A stretch of DNA of 64,000 nucleotides from Mycolicibacter arupensis (lineage in GTDB: Bacteria; Actinomycetota; Actinomycetes; Mycobacteriales; Mycobacteriaceae): the NCBI RefSeq assembly GCF_002086515.1, contig NZ_MVHH01000008.1, forward strand, positions 53,487 through 117,486, written 5' to 3'. A program made the translations under genes and the position numbers. Under the pieces are notes generated by a model. It saw only the letters and a program-made list of their open reading frames with translations, had not been told where the DNA came from and did no database searches. Shown piece after piece: positions 1 to 9,352 of this stretch; the first letter of the stretch is position 1; each line of letters opens with the position of its first letter.

Positions 1-1053
1 CAGCGTCGCCGGCGCCGTGCCTGCGCCGCGGCCGTCGATGTGGCGCGAATAGTTCTCGATGCCCGAGCAGAAGCCGACCTGCCGCATCATCTCGATGTCG
101 TAGTTGGTGCGCATCCGCAGTCGCTGGGCCTCGAGCAGCTTGCCGTGGCGCTCCAACTCGTCGAGCCGGGCGGCCAGCTCCTCCTCGATGGTGGAGATGG
201 CCTGCGTCATCCGGTCTGGACCTGCGACGTAATGGGTGGCCGGGAAGATGCGCAGTGAATCGACCTTGCGGACCACGTCCCCGGTGAGCGGATGCAGGTA
301 GTACAGCGCCTCGACCTCGTCGCCGAAGTACTCGATGCGCACCGCCAGCTCCTCATAGGAGGGGATGATCTCGACGGTGTCGCCACGCACCCGGAACGAG
401 CCGCGGGTGAACGCCATGTCGTTGCGGGTGTACTGCACGTCGACCAGCAGGCGCAGCAGGGCGTCGCGCGGCACCTCCGCGCCGACCTGAAGTTCGACGG
501 AGCGGTCCAGGTAGGACTGCGGGGTGCCCAGACCGTAGATGCACGACACCGACGCCACCACCACGACGTCGCGCCGTGACAGCAGGCTGGAGGTCGCCGA
601 ATGGCGCAGCCGCTCCACGTCGTCGTTGATGGAGCTGTCCTTCTCGATATAGGTATCGGTCTGCGCGATATACGCTTCCGGCTGGTAGTAGTCGTAGTAC
701 GAGACGAAGTACTCGACGGCGTTGTGCGGCAGCATTTCCCGCAGCTCGTTGGCCAGCTGCGCGGCCAGCGTCTTGTTGGGAGCCATCAGCAGCGTGGGGC
801 GCTGCAACCGTTCGATCAGCCAGGCCGCGGTGGCCGATTTGCCCGTTCCGGTGGCACCCAGCAGCACCACGTCCTTCTCCCCGGAGGTGATGCGGCGTTC
901 CAGGTCGGCGATGGCGGCCGGCTGGTCACCGGCCGGCTGAAATTCGCTGACCACCTCGAACCGGCCGCCGGCGCGCACGACGCCTTCGACGGCGTCAGCG
1001 GCAGGCCGGTACTCCGAATGCGCGACGATGGGGTGTTCCGTTGCGAAGGCCAC
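1..1053 (-). CDS. uvrB: Excinuclease ABC subunit UvrB (3' part outside window)
   Basis: UvrB is the damage-verifying helicase-like subunit of cytoplasmic nucleotide excision repair. It receives DNA from UvrA and positions UvrC. Reading leftwards from a GTG at 1053, 351 codons are visible: the N-terminal region, a Walker A motif ([12 protein letters not shown]), the [14 protein letters not shown] segment and the beta-hairpin region ([15 protein letters not shown]). The frame runs off the window at base 1 after about half of the usual ~700 residues. The next gene (DUF402, plus strand) is divergent, with only 56 bases between the starts. uvrB, the DUF402 gene, coaE, rpsA and polA occur in this order in M. 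tuberculosis (from memory). Identity is secure; the start could lie a codon or two away. Confidence 0.96.
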   Translation of the reverse strand, partial: MAFATEHPIVAHSEYRPAADAVEGVVRAGGRFEVVSEFQPAGDQPAAIADLERRITSGEKDVVLLGATGTGKSATAAWLIERLQRPTLLMAPNKTLAAQLANELREMLPHNAVEYFVSYYDYYQPEAYIAQTDTYIEKDSSINDDVERLRHSATSSLLSRRDVVVVASVSCIYGLGTPQSYLDRSVELQVGAEVPRDALLRLLVDVQYTRNDMAFTRGSFRVRGDTVEIIPSYEELAVRIEYFGDEVEALYYLHPLTGDVVRKVDSLRIFPATHYVAGPDRMTQAISTIEEELAARLDELERHGKLLEAQRLRMRTNYDIEMMRQVGFCSGIENYSRHIDGRGAGTAPATL

Positions 1054-1109
1054 GGAAACCAGAGTAGGCGTGGCCGCCGACAGCACGGCCAGGGCAGAAG
1101 GGCATCGCG

Positions 1110-1649
1110 GTGCACGCACCCAAAGAAGAGACCTTTGATCTGGTCGGCTACACCAACACCGACCCCAAGGGGGTGGTGCGCGCCGTCGACATCTACACGG
1201 TGCAGCCCTGGGGCCTTTACCTGGCTCGACCCACCCCGGGCCGGGCACAGTTCCACTACCTGCAGTCCTGGCTGCTGCCGTCGCTGGGACTTCGCGCGAC
1301 CGTGTTCCACTTCAACCCGGGCCACGAACGCGACCAGGATTTCTATCTCGACGTCGGCGAGTACACCGCGGGGCCGCAGCTCTGGCGTTCCCGCGACCAC
1401 TACCTGGACCTGGTGGTTCGCACCGGATCCGGCGTCGAGCTCGCCGACACCGACGAGCTGATGGCGGCCGTCTCCGAAGGTCTGCTGAGTCTCGGGGACG
1501 CCGAGCAGGCGGTGCTGCGCGCTGTAGCCGCCGTCGACGGCCTGGCCCGGCACGGCTATGACCTGCAGCGCTGGCTCAGCGATCAGGGCATGCAGGTGAG
1601 TTGGCCGGTCGGTGACGGATTCACCGGCTCGCCGGCGGAGTCACGCTAG
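1110..1649 (+). CDS. DUF402 family protein (Rv1632c-like)
   Basis: A 179-residue soluble protein with a GTG start at 1110. The central pattern (FYLDVGEY, then W...RDHYLDLVV, then DTDELMAA and a GLLSLGDAE turn) fits the DUF402 fold, which includes nucleoside-phosphate hydrolases and the FomD-type phosphatase. No substrate can be assigned from sequence. It is divergent from uvrB; M. tuberculosis has a gene of this type (Rv1632c) in the same place. No signal peptide or membrane segment is seen. The family call is fairly good; the function is unknown. Confidence 0.75.
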   Translation: MHAPKEETFDLVGYTNTDPKGVVRAVDIYTVQPWGLYLARPTPGRAQFHYLQSWLLPSLGLRATVFHFNPGHERDQDFYLDVGEYTAGPQLWRSRDHYLDLVVRTGSGVELADTDELMAAVSEGLLSLGDAEQAVLRAVAAVDGLARHGYDLQRWLSDQGMQVSWPVGDGFTGSPAESR

Positions 1650-1697
1650 GCGCAATGGCCGGAGGCAGTTCCCGTGACCGCGCTAAACTGCGCTGAT

Positions 1698-2138
1698 ATG
1701 AACGCCACACTGCGATTCGGTGTCGTCGCCGCAACCATCGCGGCCCTGATCGGCAGCGGTCAGCTGATCCCGGCTCCGGCGGCAGCCGACGACAACGACA
1801 CCACCACCGAGCTGCACAACGTGACCTACATCGCGAAGGTCGACGCCTGGTCGAGCGGCAACGTCGTCACGTTCATGCGCAACGACTACGAGACGGCCAG
1901 CGCGGACCTCGACGCTTTCGGAACGCCGTTCGAGGCCAACACCGTGATGGCCGACCCCAGCAAGGCCGGCATGGTGATCCGGCTGCGCTTCCCGACCACC
2001 GCGACGGTGCACTGCGAGATCAAGGTCGACGAAGTCACCACGGTCAAGAGTGAGCGCTTCGTCAACACCTGGGGGAACACCAATGATCCCCACACCGGCG
2101 CGATGCTGTGCGGCGCGCTGATCAGCAGCATGGCCTGA
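1698..2138 (+). CDS. Small secreted protein, unknown function
   Basis: A 146-residue protein from the ATG at 1698. The frame is open eight codons further upstream, but this ATG places a normal Sec signal peptide at the N-terminus: a hydrophobic stretch to about residue 30 ending AAADDND. The mature part is about 115 residues with two cysteines (HCEIKVD and MLCGAL) that could form a disulfide. I recognise no domain. The gene is convergent with coaE, with a 13-base gap. I do not recall a counterpart between Rv1632c and coaE in M. tuberculosis, so it looks species- or clade-restricted. Confidence 0.65.
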   Translation: MNATLRFGVVAATIAALIGSGQLIPAPAAADDNDTTTELHNVTYIAKVDAWSSGNVVTFMRNDYETASADLDAFGTPFEANTVMADPSKAGMVIRLRFPTTATVHCEIKVDEVTTVKSERFVNTWGNTNDPHTGAMLCGALISSMA

Positions 2139-2151
2139 CCGGCCAGGTCCG

Positions 2152-3378
2152 CTAGGGACGCCACCCGGTGGCGTCGGCCCAGGCCCAGGCCTGCCGGTAG
2201 GCGGTGTCGAACCAGGGCTCCTTGACCGAGGCATAGGCCTCGATGCCGCCGTCGATTCCCGCGCGTTCGGCGTCACGCTTGATGGCCAGATACTCCGCCT
2301 GCGCGGCAGCGTCGGCGGAAAGCCAGGCCGGAAACAGCAGGGCGAACTGCTGATTGGGCCAACCCTGGACGCGGATGTGCACGTTGGTGGCCCGGCCCGG
2401 GTCGGCAGAGGCGTGAATACGCTTGCGCCACAACGCCGGATCTGCCGCGTGGTCGAACTCCGCGACCGTGCTGCGCGCATCGGGTTTGCCGTTGTCCGCG
2501 GTGATCGTCTCCACCGCCGGGTAGCCCGCCCGTAGCAGGGACTCGGTGAGTTCGTCGGCCACCGCCAGCGACGCGACCGTGACCTGGACGTCGATGACGT
2601 CTCGGGCTTCGAAGGCCTCCGGCCAGCGCACCGCGGTGGAGCCGATGTGATCCACCCGGACGGCCCGGTGCCCGCAGGCGGTGCGCAGCCGGGCCAGGAT
2701 GCGTTGCGCCTGATCCGGCCAGGTCGGATCGGCCTTCATCAGCTGAGTGGGCGACGGCACCGTCTGGCGGGTGATCAGGTTGTGCGCGAACGGCTTGATG
2801 CGCTGGTGCCACAGCTCCAGGGCCTGCTCCGCCAATTGGTCCGGGTCGCCGGAGTTGTCCAGCCAGACGTCGGCGACGTCGCGGCGCTGTGGCTCGGTGG
2901 CCTGCGCGGCGATCCGAGCCCGCGCGTCCTCTTCGGACATGCCACGGTAGTGGGTCAGCCGCGTCACCCTGGTTTCGATGTCCGCGTGCACCACGACCAC
3001 CAGCGGAAACAGCGGAGCCATCTGCGATTCGACGAGCAGCGGGATGTCCTCGACGATCACCGCTTCGTCACCGGCCTCGGCGATCAGCTCGGAGCGGCGG
3101 TGTGCCACCAGCGGATGCACAATGCCGTTGAGAATGGCCCGCTTGTCGTCGTCGCTGAAAGCGATCGCGGCCAGCGCCGGACGGTCTAAAGCCCCGTCCG
3201 AAAGCAGGATGCCCGGCCCGAAGGCCTCGACCAACTTGGCGAGGCCTTCGGTACCGGGCTCCACGACTTCACGGGCGATGACGTCACCGTCGACGATGAC
3301 GCCACCGTGGCGGCTGAAGGTCGCCGACACCGTCGACTTACCGGCGCCAATACCGCCGGTCAGACCGATACGCAGCAT
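2152..3378 (-). CDS. coaE: Dephospho-CoA kinase fused to GrpB/UPF0157 domain
   Basis: CoaE phosphorylates dephospho-CoA at the ribose 3'-OH, the last step of coenzyme A synthesis. The 408-residue protein begins with a P-loop (GGIGAGKST, residues 9-17) and the kinase domain occupies about residues 1-200. The rest is a GrpB/UPF0157 domain (DPTWPDQAQRILARL, VDHIGSTAV, a late PAWLSAD segment), a nucleotidyltransferase-like fold of unclear role. Mycobacterial CoaE is known to carry this C-terminal extension, so the length is normal. It is transcribed in the same direction as rpsA, which starts the row, with a 30-base gap; co-transcription is likely. Confidence 0.95.
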   Translation of the reverse strand: MLRIGLTGGIGAGKSTVSATFSRHGGVIVDGDVIAREVVEPGTEGLAKLVEAFGPGILLSDGALDRPALAAIAFSDDDKRAILNGIVHPLVAHRRSELIAEAGDEAVIVEDIPLLVESQMAPLFPLVVVVHADIETRVTRLTHYRGMSEEDARARIAAQATEPQRRDVADVWLDNSGDPDQLAEQALELWHQRIKPFAHNLITRQTVPSPTQLMKADPTWPDQAQRILARLRTACGHRAVRVDHIGSTAVRWPEAFEARDVIDVQVTVASLAVADELTESLLRAGYPAVETITADNGKPDARSTVAEFDHAADPALWRKRIHASADPGRATNVHIRVQGWPNQQFALLFPAWLSADAAAQAEYLAIKRDAERAGIDGGIEAYASVKEPWFDTAYRQAWAWADATGWRP

Positions 3379-3408
3379 CTGCGCCCCTTCAACCCCGCTG
3401 GGCGCTGG

Positions 3409-4848
3409 TTAGGCGCTGTTACCGGCGAGCTTCTCCCGCAGTGCGGCGAGCTGCTCGTCGCTGGCCAGCGAACCACCGGCCGGAGCCTCGTCGCGGTGCG
3501 AACCGTTGGCACCCGAGCGCGGCTCGGCCTGCTCGGCAGCGGCGAACTTCTCCATCTGCGTGGTGTGCATCTTGTGCCGGCGCTCGGCCTCGGCGTAGCG
3601 GGCCTCCCACTCGGTGCGCTGCTTGTCGAAACCTTCGATCCACTCGTTGGTGTCGGCGTCGAAGCCCTCGGGGAAGATGTAGTTGCCCTGCTCGTCGTAG
3701 CTGTCGGCCATGCCGTACTTCGAGGGGTCGAACTCCTCGGTGTAGTCCTCGTTGGCCTGCTTGAGGCTCAGCGAGATCCGGCGGCGGTCCAGGTCGATGT
3801 CGATGACCTTGACCATGGCGTCGTCGCCGACGGCGACCACCTGGTCGGGAACCTCGACGTGGTGCTCAGCCAGCTCGGAGATGTGCACCAGGCCCTCGAT
3901 GCCCTCCTCGACGCGGACGAACGCACCGAACGGCACCAGCTTGGTGACCTTGCCCGGGACGATCTGACCGATCGCGTGGGTACGGGCGAAGTGCCGCCAC
4001 GGGTCTTCCTGAGTGGCCTTGAGCGACAGCGAAACCCGCTCGCGGTCCATGTCGACGTCGAGCACCTCGACGGTGACCTCGTCGCCCACCTGAACCACCT
4101 CGGACGGGTGGTCGATGTGCTTCCAGGACAGCTCGGAGACGTGCACCAGGCCGTCCACGCCGCCCAGGTCGACGAAGGCGCCGAAGTTGACGATCGAGGA
4201 CACGACACCCTTGCGGACGGCGCCCTTCTGCAGCTGGTTGAGGAACTCGCTGCGCACCTCGGACTGGGTCTGCTCCAGCCAGGCGCGACGCGACAGCACC
4301 ACGTTGTTGCGGTTCTTGTCCAGCTCGATGATCTTGGCTTCGATCTCCTTGCCGATGTACGGCTGCAGGTCACGGACCCGACGCATCTCCACCAGCGAGG
4401 CCGGCAGGAAGCCGCGCAGCCCGATGTCGAGGATCAGGCCGCCCTTGACGACCTCGATGACGGTGCCCTTGACGGCCTCGTCCTTCTCCTTGAGCTCCTC
4501 GATGGTGCCCCAGGCGCGCTCGTACTGGGCGCGCTTCTTGGACAGGATCAGCCGACCCTCTTTGTCCTCTTTGGTCAGGACCAGAGCTTCGACCTCATCG
4601 CCGACGGACACCACCTCGTGGGGGTCAACGTCGTGCTTGATGGACAGTTCGCGGGAGGGGATGACCCCTTCGGTCTTGTAACCGATGTCGAGCAGGACCT
4701 CGTCCCGGTCAACCTTGACGATGGTCCCTTCTACGATGTCGCCATCGTTGAAGTACTTGATCGTCTTGTCGATAGCGGCGAGAAAGTCCTCGGCCGAGCC
4801 AATGTCGTTGATGGCTACTTGCGGCGAGGTGATGGTGGGACTTGGCAT
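3409..4848 (-). CDS. rpsA: 30S ribosomal protein S1
   Basis: S1 binds mRNA on the 30S subunit. The start is the ATG at 4848 (MPSPTITSPQ), matching mycobacterial RpsA; the frame is open 25 codons further upstream but that part is not conserved. The product is 479 residues with four S1 OB-fold repeats (beginning near GDIVEGTIVKVD, GTVIEVVKGGLILD, GVVSSIVNFGAFVD and GKVTKLVPFGAFVR). The low-complexity C-terminal tail ends in AALREKLAGNSA, as in the mycobacterial protein discussed in connection with pyrazinoic acid. Four rather than six repeats is normal here. The 164-base gap to the divergent PrsW gene must hold its promoter. Confidence 0.97.
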   Translation of the reverse strand: MPSPTITSPQVAINDIGSAEDFLAAIDKTIKYFNDGDIVEGTIVKVDRDEVLLDIGYKTEGVIPSRELSIKHDVDPHEVVSVGDEVEALVLTKEDKEGRLILSKKRAQYERAWGTIEELKEKDEAVKGTVIEVVKGGLILDIGLRGFLPASLVEMRRVRDLQPYIGKEIEAKIIELDKNRNNVVLSRRAWLEQTQSEVRSEFLNQLQKGAVRKGVVSSIVNFGAFVDLGGVDGLVHVSELSWKHIDHPSEVVQVGDEVTVEVLDVDMDRERVSLSLKATQEDPWRHFARTHAIGQIVPGKVTKLVPFGAFVRVEEGIEGLVHISELAEHHVEVPDQVVAVGDDAMVKVIDIDLDRRRISLSLKQANEDYTEEFDPSKYGMADSYDEQGNYIFPEGFDADTNEWIEGFDKQRTEWEARYAEAERRHKMHTTQMEKFAAAEQAEPRSGANGSHRDEAPAGGSLASDEQLAALREKLAGNSA

Positions 4849-5012
4849 GTGTTGGGTTGCTCCGGACATTGTGGCGTAGTAGGGACGGGTGATGTCACGC
4901 ATGCTGAACACGCGGTAGCACACGATCTTGGTCTGGGACTAGTCGCGGACTACCAGTCGAGGCTACTCGACGCGTTGCACGCTGGACAAACCGGTGGCTA
5001 CGCTCGCTCGCT

Positions 5013-6149
5013 ATGCCTCAGATGCGGAACCGGCGGAAAGTCGGAGCGCCGCTCATCGTGATCGTCCTACTCGCCATTCTCACGGCCTTCCTCTTGCTGT
5101 TGTTCACCGCCGCAAACCCGGGCGGAACACTGACCGCGCTGGTACTGGCGAGCATGTCGATGCTGGTGGTGCTGCTGTGTTACCGGTGGCTGGACCGCTG
5201 GGAACCCGAACCGCGCCGCCTGCTGCAACTGGCGTTCCTGTGGGGCGCATCGGTGGCCGTGGTGCTGGCCGTGGGCCTGGAAACCTTCGGCTCGTCGGTG
5301 GCCAACATTCGCCCGCTGGTGTCGAAGACCTTCGACATGGCGGCCATCCAGGCACCGTTCATCGAGGAGGCCGCCAAGGGCCTCTTCCTGCTGATCATGC
5401 TGACCGGACGGCGGCGCCTCGCGCTGAACTCGATGACCGACTGCATGGTCTATGCGGGCATCGTTGCGGTGGGTTTCGCCTGGATGGAGGACATCGTCTA
5501 CATCGCGCCGGCCGATTCACCGGCGAAGATGGCCGCGGTGGCCATCGCCCGGCTGATCTTCGGCCCGTTCGCCCACCCGCTGTTCACCACAATGACCGGG
5601 ATCGGGGTGTATTTCGCCCTACGCCGCCACGGATTCTGGTCCAAAGCCTTCGCGATTCTGCTCGGCTACCTGGGAGCGGTGGCGCTGCACGCCTCCTGGA
5701 ACGCCTCCCTGGCGATGGGCGGCGGCCAGCTGTTCCTGGTGACGTACCTGTTCTGGCTGGTGCCGGTGTTCCTTCTGATGGTGTTGCTGGCGATTTTGAG
5801 CCGTCGACACGAACAGCAGCTGGTGGCGACCAAACTGCCCGCGATGGTGGCAGGTGGCCTGATCAGCGCGAACGAGGCGACCTGGCTCGGATCGATCCGG
5901 ACCCGCAAGCACGCGATCCGCGAGGCCACCCGCATCGGTGGCCGTCCCGCGGGCCGGGCCGTGAAGAGGTTCGCCGTCCAGGTGGTGCGGCTGGCGTTCA
6001 TCCGGGACCGCATCGATCGCGGCTTCGGCGACCCCGAGGTGTTCGCCGAGCAGCACGAAGACGCCTACGGGGTGGTGGCCGCCAGGGCGGCGGCGCCGGT
6101 GCTCTACACCATGGCGGGCTACTACGCGCCGCCGCTGGTTCGGAGGTAG
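5013..6149 (+). CDS. PrsW-family intramembrane metalloprotease
   Basis: A 378-residue polytopic membrane protein with about seven hydrophobic segments in the first 260 residues and a basic cytoplasmic C-terminal region. PrsW-family signatures are present: FIEEAAKG (E118, E119), FAWMED (E159), AHPLF (H188) and LHASWN (H226). In Bacillus, PrsW performs site-1 cleavage of an anti-sigma factor; the target here is unknown and no sigma/anti-sigma pair is adjacent. It is divergent from rpsA and meets the minus-strand HEAT-like gene tail to tail with 3 bases between them. Confidence 0.85.
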   Translation: MPQMRNRRKVGAPLIVIVLLAILTAFLLLLFTAANPGGTLTALVLASMSMLVVLLCYRWLDRWEPEPRRLLQLAFLWGASVAVVLAVGLETFGSSVANIRPLVSKTFDMAAIQAPFIEEAAKGLFLLIMLTGRRRLALNSMTDCMVYAGIVAVGFAWMEDIVYIAPADSPAKMAAVAIARLIFGPFAHPLFTTMTGIGVYFALRRHGFWSKAFAILLGYLGAVALHASWNASLAMGGGQLFLVTYLFWLVPVFLLMVLLAILSRRHEQQLVATKLPAMVAGGLISANEATWLGSIRTRKHAIREATRIGGRPAGRAVKRFAVQVVRLAFIRDRIDRGFGDPEVFAEQHEDAYGVVAARAAAPVLYTMAGYYAPPLVRR

Positions 6150-6152
6150 GTA

Positions 6153-7295
6153 CTACAGGTGCGCTGACAGCACGACGATGGCGGCGTGCCGGCGTACCGC
6201 ATGCCGCCGCGAGCTCAATGCCGTCATCGCAGCGGCGAGATCTGCGGCATCGATGTCGAACAGGACCCGCGACGACCACCGCTCGATGAGGGCGTCGTCG
6301 TAGTCGGGCTGACAGTTCAGGAACGATTCCAGCGGACCATAATCAAGGCGCCCGTTCTTCCGGGCACCGGCATAGGGGCGCGTGATCGCGTCCAGCGCCA
6401 ATTCCACGGGGAATGCGGCAAGGTGCTCAGCGATATCGTCCAAACAACCGATCCATGCCAGTGTCGCGGCAGCTTCGGCCCGCAACGCGACGGAGGCCAA
6501 CGGGTCGGTCAGGACGGCCTTCAGCGAGTGCAGCACGGGCGATGTCGCCACGCCGATTTCGGCCACAATCCGCAGTATCTCCAGCGCGCGCGCGTCGCCC
6601 GGCCACGTCCGGCTTGCGATGGCCCGCTGGAGACATTCGGACAGCGCGTCCGCAGCGGCTGCACCGATTTCGACCAAGAGATCGCCGGCCAGGCCGAAGG
6701 ACGCATCATCGAGCGATGCGCTCACGATCGTGTCGAGCAGAACCGCGATTCGGTCTTCTACGGCAAGCGCGCGAAGCCGCGCCAGCTCGCGTCGGCGGTT
6801 GAACAAGGCGGGAAAACACCGTTGCATCCGCTCGGCGGCCAACGATTGCTCCAACAGCCCCGAGTCGCCATTCAAAGCCACGACAACGAAATCTTCACTG
6901 AGAAAGTGGAGCCGGCGAGCCACCACATGATCTGTTGCGCGCACGCAGGCCGTGGCGATGGTGTCGAGAAAGCGCTTCCCCACCGAGTCGAATCCCTGCC
7001 CCGGGGAACCGGCCAGAGCGGTCAGCCTGCCCGCCCACTCGTCGCCTTCCGGCGTGGCATCGAAATGCCACCGCCACCGGTTCGGCTGCCAGCGATCGAC
7101 CTCCGATGCCGACAACGGGTCGGCAGACACCGCGATCGAGGGCCACAGGATCAGCATGCGCTCGGCATAGATGTCGGTGACCGCCGCCGCGTAGATGGGA
7201 TCCGAATCCTCCTGGGCACCAGCGGCTTCCACCGCCTGGATCACCTGCCTGACCAGGAAATCCTCCACTGCCGCCCAATCGAAGGCGCCTGTCAT
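6153..7295 (-). CDS. Hypothetical protein with HEAT-like helical repeats
   Basis: A 380-residue protein read from the ATG at 7295 (MTGAFDWAAVEDFLV). I chose this over the upstream start at 7385 because that start would lie inside the 3' end of the Rieske gene. The C-terminal half is rich in alpha-helical pairs such as ALRAEAAATLAWIG and RRHAVRRHAAIVVLS, suggesting HEAT/ARM-type scaffolding. No catalytic motif, signal peptide or membrane helix is visible. It lies 49 bases downstream of the Rieske oxygenase gene on the same strand, so co-transcription is possible but a joint role is only a guess. Confidence 0.6.
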   Translation of the reverse strand: MTGAFDWAAVEDFLVRQVIQAVEAAGAQEDSDPIYAAAVTDIYAERMLILWPSIAVSADPLSASEVDRWQPNRWRWHFDATPEGDEWAGRLTALAGSPGQGFDSVGKRFLDTIATACVRATDHVVARRLHFLSEDFVVVALNGDSGLLEQSLAAERMQRCFPALFNRRRELARLRALAVEDRIAVLLDTIVSASLDDASFGLAGDLLVEIGAAAADALSECLQRAIASRTWPGDARALEILRIVAEIGVATSPVLHSLKAVLTDPLASVALRAEAAATLAWIGCLDDIAEHLAAFPVELALDAITRPYAGARKNGRLDYGPLESFLNCQPDYDDALIERWSSRVLFDIDAADLAAAMTALSSRRHAVRRHAAIVVLSAHL

Positions 7296-7344
7296 GGCCG
7301 GGCAGCACCACCGACGTTGTCTCGGGTTCGCCGCTTTCTCAACG

Positions 7345-8547
7345 TCACCCGAGAGCCACACCCAGACGTCCCGCCAACACCTCAATCATGTGCTGCACGC
7401 CGATCTCGTTACGGCCGATGATCATGTGATCGTGCTGGCCACGCCGAACTCCCTCCCCGCACTGGGGCAGCATGGCGAAGTCTTCGTCGCGTACGGCCGC
7501 ATGCACCTGAGCGAAGATTCCGTCGTAAAGCTCGGACTGTTCGGGGGTGGTCGCCGGGAAACGTGCCATCCAACTGTGTCGCAACTGGCATTCGGTAGCC
7601 GATTTGCCGGGCAACATCTCGAGGACTTCGACACCGACCGGGCTGTTGGCGAGTATGAGGTTGGGAAAGACCCAGTAGATCACCCCCATGTACTGAGTGG
7701 GGTCCCAATCGTCGCTCGGCTCCTTGCCCTCCAGATCGGCGATCCAATTGAACGGAAAGCCAATGCGGTGGTGGTCGCCAAACCCGTCATAGACGTGGGT
7801 ATTGGCAACGGTGTTCTGCCCGATGACGCTGTTGCCGTGAACAAACGGAAAGTGGTAGCCCTCGGCGAACGCTTCCAACGCCCCTTTCCAGCTGACCGGC
7901 GACTCCAAAAAACGCTCGTCGTGATACTGGTAATTCTGATAGTTCCACTGGGCCAACTCTGCGTCCAAGGGCCCCAGGTGAGCGTCGAGATCTAGTTCTG
8001 CATCGGCGGTCATCACCGCCCAGATGAATCCGTGCCGCTCTTCGCTGGGCAATTCCACGAGGCTGTACTGGTCACGCTCAAGGTCGTCGAAACCGACCTT
8101 GCCCGGCAACCCACGAAGTTTCCCGGTGTTGTCGTAGACCCAGGCGTGGTACGGGCAGGTGAACCGACGCGCATTGCCCGCCCCGCATGCCGGCATTGCG
8201 CCGCGGTGGCGGCAGTAGTTCAGCAGCACATGCGCTTTGCCGTCGCGGTCACGCGTGATCAACAGCGAGTCACCCAGGAACGACCGCACCACATAGTCGT
8301 TGGGATTCGGAATCTGGGCCGAGGCCAGCACGGGCAGCGGCGTGCGCCGCAACAGCATCGAATGTTCGAGCTCGGTGAGTTTGTCATCCCCGTAGTAATT
8401 CAGCGGAACCTTCAATGTGGTCGGCGCCATGTCCGTTGTCTTGCCCAGCACCAGTTGCAGGGCACGTTCGGTGAGTTTGGGACCCAGCGGAGTGATCTCT
8501 GGGACATCGGCATCAGTGCCGACCGAACGCGGCGCAACGTTAGTCAT
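7345..8547 (-). CDS. Rieske non-haem iron oxygenase, alpha subunit
   Basis: A 400-residue ring-hydroxylating-type oxygenase. The Rieske [2Fe-2S] ligands are C112/H114 (NYCRHRG) and C131/H134 (CPYHAW). The mononuclear iron site shows H232 and H237 (AEGYHFPFVHG), with the acidic third ligand expected further on. The substrate is unknown; the architecture resembles mycobacterial Rieske oxygenases annotated for aromatic or other small-molecule hydroxylation. No reductase or ferredoxin gene is next to it, so electron partners must come from elsewhere. It is divergent from a TetR regulator across a 168-base gap, the usual layout for local control by that regulator. Confidence 0.9.
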   Translation of the reverse strand: MTNVAPRSVGTDADVPEITPLGPKLTERALQLVLGKTTDMAPTTLKVPLNYYGDDKLTELEHSMLLRRTPLPVLASAQIPNPNDYVVRSFLGDSLLITRDRDGKAHVLLNYCRHRGAMPACGAGNARRFTCPYHAWVYDNTGKLRGLPGKVGFDDLERDQYSLVELPSEERHGFIWAVMTADAELDLDAHLGPLDAELAQWNYQNYQYHDERFLESPVSWKGALEAFAEGYHFPFVHGNSVIGQNTVANTHVYDGFGDHHRIGFPFNWIADLEGKEPSDDWDPTQYMGVIYWVFPNLILANSPVGVEVLEMLPGKSATECQLRHSWMARFPATTPEQSELYDGIFAQVHAAVRDEDFAMLPQCGEGVRRGQHDHMIIGRNEIGVQHMIEVLAGRLGVALG

Positions 8548-8590
8548 GGGCCTACCTCGCTTCTTGTGTGTCGCACGTCACGACGACAAT

Positions 8591-8610
8591 ACACTTTTTC
8601 TATCGAGTGT
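8591..8610. promoter_or_regulatory. Candidate TetR operator between Rieske and TetR genes
   Basis: In the 168-base divergent gap an inverted repeat ACACT-N10-AGTGT spans 8591-8610 in AT-richer sequence. Only the 5-base arms match; the centre is not symmetrical. Its position between the divergent oxygenase and regulator genes suggests an operator, but this is weak sequence evidence. Confidence 0.3.
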
Positions 8611-8715
8611 CCACCCAGGCGGCGACGTCGCCGCTCGAGACCGTCCAGCCTCACCACGAGCGCCGTCGCCGACGTACGGTAGGCAGCGACCGGAACGCAA
8701 ACCCAAAAGAGGACC

Positions 8716-9345
8716 GTGCGGACACATGGGTGGTCTGGCTCCACGCCAGCAAACGACACTGAGGCCATCGACCGGATTGTGAAAGCAGCCGCCGACCTCA
8801 TCGACGGCGGCATGACCGAGGTCAACATCCTGCAAGTGGCCAAACGTCTGGGCGTCACTCGCGCCACGGTCTACCGGTATTTTTCGGACACCCCGACCCT
8901 GGTCAAGGCCACCCTGCAAAGAGCCGCCGAGGAATTCATGGCGGGGCTCGGACAGGCATTGTCGGGCATCACCAATCCCGCGGACGCGGTGGTCGAGGGC
9001 ATTGCACTGACCTTGGAACGACTACGGGAGCATCGCAGATTTCAGCTGCTGTTCTCCGCCCCGGAACGGGGCCAATACCTGCCAGCGGTTACCTCTCCGG
9101 AAGCATTGAGCGCTGGGCGTGGCATCGTCGACCAGTTCGATGTCGACTGGAGGGCATCGGGCTGGTCGGCCACCGACATGGACGAGCTCGTCGAGCTCAT
9201 GCTGAGGATGGTCCAGTCACAGCTGACCGACCCGGGGCACCCCGTTCGATCCCCCAGCGAGCTACGGGACTTCCTGCACCGCTGGATCGCCCCCGCCGTG
9301 ATCGCCTTGCACCCCGCCGACTCAGTGACGCTACCCAGCAACTGA
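8716..9345 (+). CDS. TetR family transcriptional regulator
   Basis: A 209-residue TetR-type repressor. The start is a GTG at 8716 with an AAGAGGA ribosome-binding site just upstream. The N-terminal helix-turn-helix reads INILQVAKRLGVTRATVYRY (about residues 37-56), followed by a variable helical ligand-binding domain. It is divergent from the Rieske oxygenase gene, which it most likely controls, and convergent with polA (7-base gap). The ligand is unknown. Confidence 0.88.
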   Translation: MRTHGWSGSTPANDTEAIDRIVKAAADLIDGGMTEVNILQVAKRLGVTRATVYRYFSDTPTLVKATLQRAAEEFMAGLGQALSGITNPADAVVEGIALTLERLREHRRFQLLFSAPERGQYLPAVTSPEALSAGRGIVDQFDVDWRASGWSATDMDELVELMLRMVQSQLTDPGHPVRSPSELRDFLHRWIAPAVIALHPADSVTLPSN

Positions 9346-9352
9346 CTGCCCG

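Noticed and set aside
3307..5061. A long plus-strand open frame across rpsA
   Set aside because: It is antisense to the well-conserved S1 gene and shows no domain; such shadows are common at this GC content.
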